This document shows positions 56,201-64,000 of a stretch of 64,000 bases of DNA, in pieces. The position numbers and the translations under genes were made by a program. The stretch covers positions 28,616,049 through 28,680,048 of the forward strand of contig OZ024801.1 in assembly GCA_964017045.1 (NCBI GenBank). Reading direction: 5' to 3'. The notes under the pieces were generated by a model that ran no database searches, had not been told where the DNA came from, and worked only from the letters and a program-made list of their open reading frames with translations. Numbering within the stretch: the stretch's first letter is position 1; each line of letters begins with the position of its first letter. The DNA comes from Omphiscola glabra. Lineage: Eukaryota; Mollusca; Gastropoda; Lymnaeidae.

Positions 56201-59200
56201 AGTTTGTTGTGGGCCTTTAAGATGGAAGGACATGTATGAGTATAAGAATTTCAAAATCTAACACTGTGTCTTCATTTTTTATAGACTTCATTATATATTA
56301 AAATGAAATTGAAATTTTTTCATAAAATGCTGTTCAGCTTCAGACACAGGAAAACTGAGTAAATTAAAGTTAATATTTACCACCAAATGTCCCAGTGGAG
56401 GGCATACCAAATAATCCTGTGTTGCCAAATGTAGAGGTACCAGTGGCACCAAATGTTGATCCAACTGAACCAAAAGTATTTGTGCCAGTACTTCCAAATG
56501 TTGATTGTCCTATGCCAAAAGCCGATTGGCCTGCAGTGCCAAAAGCCGATTGGCCTGCAGTGCCAAAAGCCGATTGGCCTGCAGTACCAAAAGCAGATTG
56601 GCCAGAAGTACCAAAAGCCGACTGGCCTGAGGTGCCAAAACCTGTAGGTGCAGCTGTACCAAATGTTGAAGATCCAGATGTACCAAAAAGAGATGGTGTC
56701 GAGGTCCCAAATGCTGGTTGTGCAGCGCTCCCAAAAGTTGATGTGCCAGTTCCAGTAGCCCCAAAGCCAGATCCACTTCCTAAAGTCCCGAATCCACTTG
56801 TTCCTGTTGATCCAAGACCACTTCCAAAACCACCAGTTGCAGCCCCAAATGATCCAAAGCCTATAAGAAATTAAATCAATAATTTTATTGATTATCAATC
56901 ATAGGAAAAAAAAAAACAGAATTGGGTTACAACATGATGAGGTGTAATTCCTAAGAAATAAAAAAATGGACAAACTCACGGTTGGAAAATTTATAAATGA
57001 AAAACAAGTAACAAAGCTTTAAAGGGAATTTCGATGTTTTTTATTTTTAAATGTTGAATGGAGGACTGAAACAGGTTACATAAAATCAAGAGCTCTTCAA
57101 AATAAAAAAAAAAAATAAATATCATAAAATAGATGTCTCCAACATCAACAACCCTGTTAAATGGGAAGCACCAAGTAAGAGCTTACCCAAGTGTTGCATG
57201 TATCTTGGGTTCACAGAATTTAGGGAAGGGTCTGCTTGGAATGAATGGTACGGAGAACCACTTGGTGTTTTAGTGAGCTATTTTATATTGTTATTTGATG
57301 ATGTAATTGTGATATTTTTATTTAAAAGTTGCAAATTACTACTTGGTTGACATCACAAGATTGCAGATACACAAATTGAAGCAGTAATCTACACTACTAG
57401 AAGCCTACTGAACTTCCGTCTTATCTGTTGGTGTGGAAATGCATTATTTCTCTGCAAACATTGATTAAATAGACTTTTCAAGAAAGCCAGTTATATGATG
57501 CACACAAAAAAAAATGTTTATAAACATCTTTGTTTGAAGCAAAATGTGTTTGTAAAACTAAAAAAACATTTGGCTCATACATCCCAGCCTTTTCATCACA
57601 GATTTATAAGATCAGCTCAGACAGGGCTAATTCTCTACAAAGTTAGGACCTAAAGATATAAGCATCTTTTTGTTCCGCAATTTGTTAAAACTGACTATCA
57701 TGCTCCCACGACAGTAACAAAAACAAAAAATCACTCTTTATTGACTGTAACAAAATCAAACCATTGACCTGGTTTTAAGATACTGACGTTGGATGTGAAC
57801 TTGTGTGGTCTTGTGGTAGAGTAGACGCTAAGGGATCTTACATTAAGTGATTTACTAGATTGGGATCGAATTTTACCTTTTTTTTTTTTCTTCATTTTAT
57901 TAAATTTTAATTAAAAGAATATTTTATATTTAATTTATTGTGTTAATTTGTAACAGTAGTTATATTATAATTTTTAAAATATTTTGTAGCAACTGAAATA
58001 TTTTAAGTAGGCCTATATGTTGAATTTGAAAATAATAAGAAATGAGAAAACAAATATAGAACGCATGACGTATGATATATAGGCATTATGATTATAGTAT
58101 ATAGGTCCATCCATTTATGCACTATGGAAGAAGGAGGACGTTGTTGATTTTTGATAATTTGCATACTGCTGCGTATAGCGGTTGTCGGAGGGGAGATATG
58201 TATTTCTCCTTTGTATGATGATAAATTGAAGCTAACCAGCTCCTTCTTCTGACATTATACCAAGTTCACTTGATACTTGGCTCCTCTACCTAATGTGCCG
58301 AAGATCCAATGTCTTGTTGCGTGCTATAACAGTGATGAGTGTTCAAGTGCGCCTAGCAGTGAAATCTCTCGCACATTTTTTAAACGTTTTCTTCAAATTA
58401 TGTTCCTGAATAGTTGGATATTTTTGGATCTGAAAGTTTTTTGGACTGTTTAGAAGCTGAACTTTTTCACTCAAAACAAACTCAGTTATTTAACAGTGTG
58501 TAATTTCTTGACAGGACATTTTACGACATCGGAGCGCCGTGAGCATGTTAACATATAGCATGGAAATGAGCTCTATATAAGTACTCAAATAAATCAATCA
58601 AAGAACGTACATTTAATAATTATCTGGAATTTCTGACACTCAAATACATCTATTAAAGCCAACTTTAACCTACAAATCTGTGCAATTAATAATATTTGTG
58701 GGGGGTACGCCACAGGTTAGGAAAATGCGTTTCACTTACGAAGAGGCCAGATACGACCAATAAAATACTAAGAAATGCTTGCTCTTTACAAAAGTGAGGA
58801 ACTTACCCAAATATCTTCCTCCCAACCCCCAAAATACAACCCAAAAAAATGTATATTACCCATTAAAAAAAAAAATTACAGTTACAGTTTTACAGAAACG
58901 TTGTTCCCTTGCGTTCATGCAGGGCTCAAACCCATGCGCACAATAAAAATATCAGTTCTACTTTTGTTTAATCTTGCAGGTATTAAATAATTTTAAAATA
59001 AGTAGTTTTTAAGAGTTTAACATTAATTTTACAAGAACAGCATGCATATAGTTAAAGTTAAGGACTGAAAGACCAAGGTTTTGCTGCTTTTACCGCCGCG
59101 GTGTACGCAGGCCAAAGACCATGGTTTTGCTAGGTACACCGCCGCGGTGTACGCAGTCCAAAGTCTATGGTTTACGTAGTGCCGGCCTATTAATATTAAC

Positions 59201-59512
59201 AGTAACAGAATCACAATATCCAACAAACACACCTGAACCTGTTGCCGTTGATGTTGCAGGTGTACTAAATGAAAAAGGGGATTGTGAAGTTGAGGTCCCA
59301 AATCCACTAAATATGCCTGATGATGTTGTAGTGGTAGCTCCAAATCCACCAATTGAACTTGGTGTGGTTCCAGTTCCAAATGATCCTAGACCACCACTAG
59401 TCCCAGTACCAAAACCCGTCGCAGTGCCAAAACTACCAAAGCCTGTAGACGTAGCTGGTGTACCGAAAAGGGATGTCTTTGGCGCTGTGCCACTACCAAA
59501 GTTAAATGCCAT
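50272..59512 (-). CDS. NUP54: nucleoporin Nup54 (FG nucleoporin of the Nup62 complex)
   Basis: Ten coding exons on the minus strand, all joined in phase: 59233-59512, 56381-56860, 56006-56214, 55529-55716, 54476-54675, 52439-52587, 51149-51256, 50829-50948, 50575-50685 and 50272-50382. This gives 651 residues, against about 507 in human NUP54. Residues 1 to about 253 are an FG region with about 29 FG dipeptides, which would form part of the permeability barrier. The conserved part starts with the exon 3 stretch FGDERDAIIAKWNQLQAYWGT and continues through ALGYHLIPKG and FNFLNNQTQKSQIASQL to a helical region (GFKELQRRLKHQAEQTKLY, VEEETLKVQLEQLQVEL), expected to coil with Nup62 and Nup58. It ends ISKTPAR and TGA at 50272-50274. 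The extra length lies in the FG part, where a 24-bp repeat has expanded. Confidence 0.93.
52629..52797. mobile_element. hAT MITE in Nup54 intron 5, 169 bp
   Basis: Starts CAGGGGTCACCAAACTTTTT and ends AGTTTGGTGACCCCTG. Flanks TGCTAGAT (52621-52628) and TGCTAGAG (52798-52805) match at 7 of 8. GGCCGGATGAACTGGCC occurs inside both ends. A related end remains at 61449-61511. Confidence 0.9.
53895..54175 (+). mobile_element. tRNA-derived SINE in Nup54 intron 5
   Basis: The head reads TTAGCCTTGTGGTGCAATGG (A-box region) and GGTAGCAGGTTTGAAGCTG (B-box region), spaced as in a tRNA. It is followed by a non-tRNA body through GAAGACAGCCGCCAGC to about 54175. Mismatches in the B box and missing stems rule out a functional tRNA. 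Confidence 0.65.
55165..55300. repeat. 36-bp tandem repeat in Nup54 intron 4
   Basis: About three and a half units of GTGTTATTTGCAATGTGTT plus AAAATTGTTATTATATT, phased at 55200 and 55236. Confidence 0.85.
56513..56640 (-). repeat. 24-bp coding repeat encoding GQSAFGTA in Nup54
   Basis: Five consecutive units each encode GQSAFG plus TA, TS or a final I. The DNA repeat is CCAAAAGCCGATTGGCCTGC with a variable junction. The unit is in phase, so it lengthens the FG region by eight residues per copy. Confidence 0.9.
57815..57880 (+). mobile_element. possible SINE head remnant in Nup54 intron 1
   Basis: GGTCTTGTGGTAGAGTAGACG resembles an A-box region (first 20 bases shown partly), and TTGGGATCGAATTTT a worn B box about 45 bp later. 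It could be chance. Confidence 0.3.
58515..58610 (+). mobile_element. SINE/LINE 3' end, same family as 15894-16169
   Basis: Contains ATCGGAGCGCCGTGAGCATG and ATGGAAATGAGCTCTATATA, followed by the AAATCAATCAAAG tail, matching the minus-strand copy at 15894-16169. The 5' part is missing. Confidence 0.55.
59085..59180. repeat. CG-rich 48-bp direct duplication in Nup54 intron 1
   Basis: The word CCGCCGCGGTGTACGCAG, followed by CCAAAG and ATGGTTT, occurs twice about 48 bp apart, with a weaker third trace upstream (GACCAAGGTTTTGCTGC). It lies close to the splice donor of exon 1 and holds most CpG sites in this AT-rich intron. Confidence 0.75.
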
Positions 59513-61120
59513 GATTCTTATAGACTAAAATTAAACAAAATTTTAAAAAAACTTGCGCTTCTAATAAATTAAGGATATAAAGAGCATTATAGTTGACTGC
59601 AGCCAAAAAATCATATGCCGGAAGTTTGATTTCTAACCAATTTACTAAAATATATTTCTAGCTTTTCACCGAGATATTTTCAAATGCAGGCACTTTCTTC
59701 GACAATATTGGCAACTAAATGTGCAGGCAATCCCATCAAATTCATGTTTACTTTACAAAGAACAAATTTTAATCGAAAAATCATTCATATTTTTTAATGG
59801 GGTAAAGAAATTATTTGAATTAAATAAAAACTCATACCTTTATCACATCTCAGTATAATCGAAAATAACTTGTTTAGTTTGGTGAATAGACTTGATGATT
59901 TGTGAACACACTGTTTTTCCTAAACATATTCCATATTCTTTTGGTAATATTTATTATAATAATATTTATAGCAAATAGCCGACAATTATAATTGTATCTT
60001 ATCTTAAAATGTCGGAGGGTGGGGGCTATTAATTAACTCAAGCTACATCCGGTAAATGCATATTTTAAAATATAATAAATTCAAAAAGCCTCTGACTAGT
60101 CTTACTGGTATCTTTAACTCGACCTACACTCTACAGGCTACATTTTCATTTACAAATAATAATACAATAATATTTGGTAAATGTTGAGAGATGGGACCGC
60201 TCACCCTAACCTGAACTCTAAATCTATCCCTCAAATGACGTCACGACCCCATCTTTCAAAATTAGCCTAATTCTAATATTTCTAGGTACTTCTAACTTCG
60301 GTAAACCAAGGATTTTTATTATTATTATTATTAGAGGTCTTATATAGTGCTGTACCCCAGCCTAGGGCTGGACTCATCCGCACTGTACCAAAGATATTAG
60401 CAAAAGAGACATAATCTTGACATTAACATAAAATACATACATGTAATTAAGCTGTATTAATAGGTACTTTGAAGGTCTCAGGCGCACGCGGTTCGCGCAT
60501 CCGAAAAATTACGGAAAAACTGTTGTGGCCATTTTACATTCGGTTCGTGGAGGACTACGTTGTTTTGCGTTTTTACGTCACAGTTTTCTAATAATAAATT
60601 GTTTTGTCATCAGTGATGTAGAGCGCATATTTTTCGGTCGGGACGAAACGGTTGCCTAGGAGCTGCTTTCTCACGGCCGCGTAGCTAAAATCATCGGCAT
60701 GGGTTTTGGCCGCCACCCAAGCCTCATATCCATCAACGGCAACAAGTAATCATGTTATTCGCTACTCCTGTTGCGTTGGGAGTTTTTGGCTTCGGGTGAA
60801 CAAGTCCACCCTACTAGTCCGCCATGCAACGAAGAGGCAAACACCATGTGGACGCCCCCAAGTCTCCTCGGGGACGCTACCGCTTACGCAGCACGGCTTT
60901 TCCATTAATAAAAGGACTATTTTGTCAAAATCATAATATTGTCACTGCAGTATCCTTCCACATGTTTACCATAGGGTACATCTTGACCTACATTCCAACA
61001 TACTGTTTTACAATGTGTGATCGACCTTAGTTTTAGAAATTCATAGGAATATATAAGGCATATTTCCGTCAATTTTGATGCAAAAGTTTTGACACTAGGA
61101 AAAGTCTTCCTTGGGCAAAA
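59513..61120. other. region upstream of Nup54
   Basis: This should contain the Nup54 5' leader and promoter. A dispersed repeat with GCTGTACCCCAGCCTAGGGC (about 60350) follows an ATT microsatellite. A CpG-richer patch at 60480-60900 has short open frames with no recognised domain. Confidence 0.4.
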
Positions 61121-61124
61121 AACT

Positions 61125-61511
61125 GGTGAAAACCCACCTGTCCTTATTTGAACTTGTCCCTAAGGAGGTCATTTGCTTGCAACTCAATGACCTTCAGCTG
61201 CAGTTCATCTGGGCAACTGGCCACATCTGCTTCAACAGTCTCACCTCTTTTGCCTTTGAATCCAAGTTAGAAAACCGCTGCTCAAACTGCAGCTGGAAGT
61301 CTTTAATGATCTCGCATCCTAATGATGTGGGGAACATAACCCACTACTGCACACCTCTATTTTAATTCGTAAAAACATAACGTCCACTTAAGTGGCGGCT
61401 GATCTTGGCAGGATACACGTTAATTTCCATAGAGAAAAAGGTCTGCACGGGCCGGATGAGAGGGCCTCACGGGCTAGATGTGGCCCGCGGGCCTTAGTTT
61501 GGAGACCCCTG
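61125..61511 (-). mobile_element. relic hAT transposase end (GTF2IRD2/EPM2AIP1-like) and right terminus
   Basis: The minus strand reads IIKDFQLQFEQRFSNLDSK at about 61275-61330. After a frameshift it reads EADVASCPDELQLKVIELQA, NDLLRDKFK and a stop near 61145-61235, as in hAT transposases of the group that gave rise to the host genes GTF2IRD2 and EPM2AIP1. The end CTTAGTTTGGAGACCCCTG at about 61493-61511 is a hAT terminus, with GGGCCGGATGAGAGGGCC inside. The other terminus was not found. Confidence 0.65.
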
Positions 61512-62117
61512 TTTTAGATAAATAATTGGATGCTTTAAACAGTGGTTATCATGAAAATCATGCCTGGTGGAGGGAGAATATTCGAGAAATTAAATTGTAG
61601 ACTTAACTTAATTAAAACCTCGTTTATATTTTCCAAAACATTCTGGATCAAAAATTGGAATATGCAATATTTTTTACATTTTCAAGGGGACAAAAAGTTG
61701 AACAAGGGCTAAATAACTATACAGTAATTTGTCACTATCATAAAAGTGATTTATTCAAGTACCTATACGTACTAAGTCCAATGTCATATAAAGGCCTAGT
61801 AGACTAGTTCAACCAGTCAAGTTTGCCGGAGTCTGATCTGGCATCTTAGGACACCTTACCTAATAATATCATTATTCTAGGACAATTCAATTTTCTTTGC
61901 TCCTTTCAGAGTGGACTATATACATAATATAATGCTGCATCACCCGCACCCACTCCAATTCCTAAAAATACCATCTGTCCCTATTAGAATGTTTTGTTTT
62001 TTTTTTCAAATGTAAAAAAAATTGTTGAAACAACAAAACTGAGTCACAAAATGTGGAGGAGCAGTCCAGAGTAAAAAAAAACTTTGCATTTTAAAAAATC
62101 ATTGCTCTTTACAACTA

Positions 62118-62993
62118 CAGTCGAAACCGCTTATCTCGACCTCGGTTAATTCGCCAAAACCTGTTAAATCGACGTTTTTGAAGTGGAACCGCCAAATTAT
62201 CTCTTTGCCTTAGCATTTTCTCATCGGTTATGTCGATTCTTTTATGTCGCGGAACCCCAATATCTCGAGCACAAAAGAGGGCCAAATTTGCCACTTAACG
62301 TTGGTTATATCAATCCCCATGAAAAATGTTAGTTATAGATGCCACTTCACCATCTCAATACCGTATTTTCGCGTTTGTATCGACAACCATATCTTAGCAG
62401 TGCATTGTTGGTTGTCAAGGAAATTTGTGGCATACGAGACACATGGGTAGGGGGATTGGTAGATGTGTCAAAGGTTATAAAAATATCACCGCAACGTATC
62501 GTATTGATCGTGATGGTCATATTATTGCTTTGTGTGTCACAGTGAACTAGCTATCTGCGGGTGGGGGAAGGTTGGTTCCGCCGAGCGAAATAATGACGTC
62601 ACAGCACGTAAAAGACGTGTTGGCGGACTACAGTGTGTTGTGATTATGTCATGTTAAATATTACCACTACAGCGATCTCTTTATGAAAACACAAAAGCAA
62701 TAGTATACGGGCATACGATAACTGCAAACATGTTGTTAGCAAAGATGTATGTACATTTTTATAGCATGCTGATCGCTTCATCAAACAAATAACGGCAACG
62801 CTGTTGTGTAAAAAAAAACTACAAAAACACGTGCATGTACATTCTCATTTATTAACGCACATCATGTACATAAAGAAATTTCAAGCACATGTTAATATTT
62901 TGCCGCCATATTGGTTTTCGTTTATCTCAATCCTCGGTTATCTTAACGCTTTTTGGCAAACCCCGAGGCCGTCGACATAACCGTGTTCTACTG
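62118..62993. mobile_element. Tigger/pogo-like MITE, 876 bp
   Basis: Left end CAGTCGAAACCGCTTATCTC and right end, reversed, CAGTAGAACACGGTTATGTC resemble the CAGTAGAAC-type ends of Tigger elements. Subterminal CCTCGGTTA words are mirrored. The left flank is TA; the right flank reads CA, a likely mutated TA. Short open frames inside show no transposase. Confidence 0.6.
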
Positions 62994-63495
62994 CATGTTG
63001 TTTTAAGAATTTTTAATGAAGTGCCTATTAAAATTAATGATCTATCTGAGGTTTCTAAAAAAACATTAACATTCATATAACTTCAGGTACTCTGTAATCA
63101 GTAACCTACTAGTGCCTACTTTATTTGCCTACTTTATTAAAAGAACTCGAAGTTTTGTAAGCTAGTTTTTCAAACCTGCATAATTTTCATTTTTCTCTTA
63201 AAATATTTGTTTAATCTTTCAAAACCTTGTGAACTTTGTACATGTGCTGGAGATATGAAATGTACTAAAAAAGTTCTAGGCTTTTGTATCAAAATAATGA
63301 TGGACAAGCAGTCACTCTCAGGAGAAAATAACATAAATTTAAAATTAAATATGTTATTTTTTAATTCCTTGTGACACTTATGTATTTTCTCTTTTTAAAC
63401 AGGAAATCAAGCTGGATTGTGTATTTGGGGTTAAAATAAGAAAATACATATGAAATAGTTCACAAAGAAGCCTGACCCCCCTCCCCTCTTAAAAA
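62994..63495. other. upstream of the last gene
   Basis: AT-rich, no element recognised. It probably holds the leader of the gene starting at 63496. Confidence 0.35.
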
Positions 63496-64000
63496 ATGGC
63501 ACCCGTATCCAAGCAAGGAAAATATAATCCAATAAACACACCTTTAAACAGAAGTTTAAATGAAATTTTTGGGGGAGATAGTAAAATGAACGACGACAGT
63601 GATTCAGAGGAGCAGACAAGCTCTTCATCTTCTGGCGTGACTGATGATTCGGAGTACAGTGGAGATGAAGAGATGGACATAGGAAAAAGTGAGCAGCCCA
63701 GAAAGGAAAAACTAGACTTTCGATTGTCTTGTTTACACCATCAGGAGCCAGAAGCATTAGAATCATCTTTCAAAAAGTATTTACAAGACACTGTTGATAA
63801 AAATTTGGAATCAGGACCTGTTTTACCATTGCGAGGGTTCTCAAAAGATTTTACTCCCTGGTGGGTAGAGTTTACAAAGTCTCATAAGTGTGGTACAACC
63901 GAAGGACCCGTCTTAAAAAACAAAGGTCTGTTTTATAATTTTAATTTTTTTTTAAATATGTAGTACATTTTCTTCATTCTTCTAGGACTACATCTAAGGT
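63496..64000 (+). CDS. unrecognised acidic protein, first exon and start of the second (partial)
   Basis: Exon 1 runs 63496-63925 (donor AAAG/GTCTGT, phase 1). Exon 2 starts at 63986 after TTCTAG and continues past the window edge; the junction reads LKNKGLHLR. The 143 residues begin MAPVSKQGKYNPINTPLNRS. An acidic, serine-rich stretch follows (about 30-70: DDSDSEEQTSSSSSG, DEEMDIG). A more ordered part follows with FKKYLQDTVDK, LPLRGFSKDFTPWWVEF and TKSHKCGT. Codon use and the clean splice sites look like a real gene. I do not recognise the family; a nuclear protein would fit the acidic Ser-rich N-terminus, but that is a guess. Confidence 0.65.

Noticed and set aside
56395..56874. 159-residue plus-strand frame rich in Pro and Val
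   Set aside because: Antisense of Nup54 exon 2; the minus strand gives the FG repeats with matching splice phases.
60706..61030. Small plus-strand genes in a CpG-richer patch
   Set aside because: Two overlapping frames of 68-76 residues without domains, splice context or conservation that I can judge.

Overview
The window is a stretch of a metazoan nuclear genome: AT-rich, with split genes using GT-AG introns, long intergenic regions and dense transposon debris. The best guess is a gastropod mollusc, probably a heterobranch snail or slug. The reasons are two tandem class A receptors of the kind expanded as chemosensory receptors in gastropods, many cut-and-paste DNA-transposon remnants, tRNA-derived SINE heads, and SPIN-type hAT elements, a family reported in a pond snail. 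The species is inference; the sequence contains no direct marker.

Layout. 0-9 kb: an 83-bp satellite, a LINE tail, an intact GPCR gene (minus strand), a 5'-truncated LINE with a 14-bp target duplication, then a second GPCR of the same family broken by one in-frame TAA. 9-24 kb: no host gene found; a hAT element with a partial transposase, a cluster of minisatellites (12.5-18.4 kb), a 2.2-kb SPIN element with perfect 8-bp target duplications that carries several of these minisatellites, and hAT MITEs with GCGCCC-rich ends. 24.3-29.7 kb: spartin (SPART/SPG20) on the plus strand, 9 coding exons, 570 codons. 30-41 kb: a 39-bp foldback, a hAT element inserted in a 22-bp minisatellite, and a four-deep nest of transposons (37219-39394). 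41.6-46.2 kb: a 4-exon gene for a secreted short-chain dehydrogenase/epimerase-like protein; its last exon end has been tandemly duplicated and the copy hit by a 169-bp SPIN. 50.3-59.5 kb: nucleoporin Nup54 on the minus strand, 10 coding exons, 651 codons. 61-63 kb: a relic hAT transposase and a Tigger-like MITE. 63.5 kb to the end: the first exon of an unrecognised acidic protein.

The host genes have no evident functional link: endosome/lipid-droplet trafficking (spartin), nuclear pore (Nup54), chemosensation (GPCRs) and a putative oxidoreductase simply lie near each other. I found no new biological system such as an operon-like cassette, CRISPR array or gene cluster. The most informative structures are transposon insertions that can be read exactly, with target duplications and, in one case, an empty-site paralogue inside the window. 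Exon coordinates were joined by hand from splice signals and reading phase; they are self-consistent but untested against RNA.
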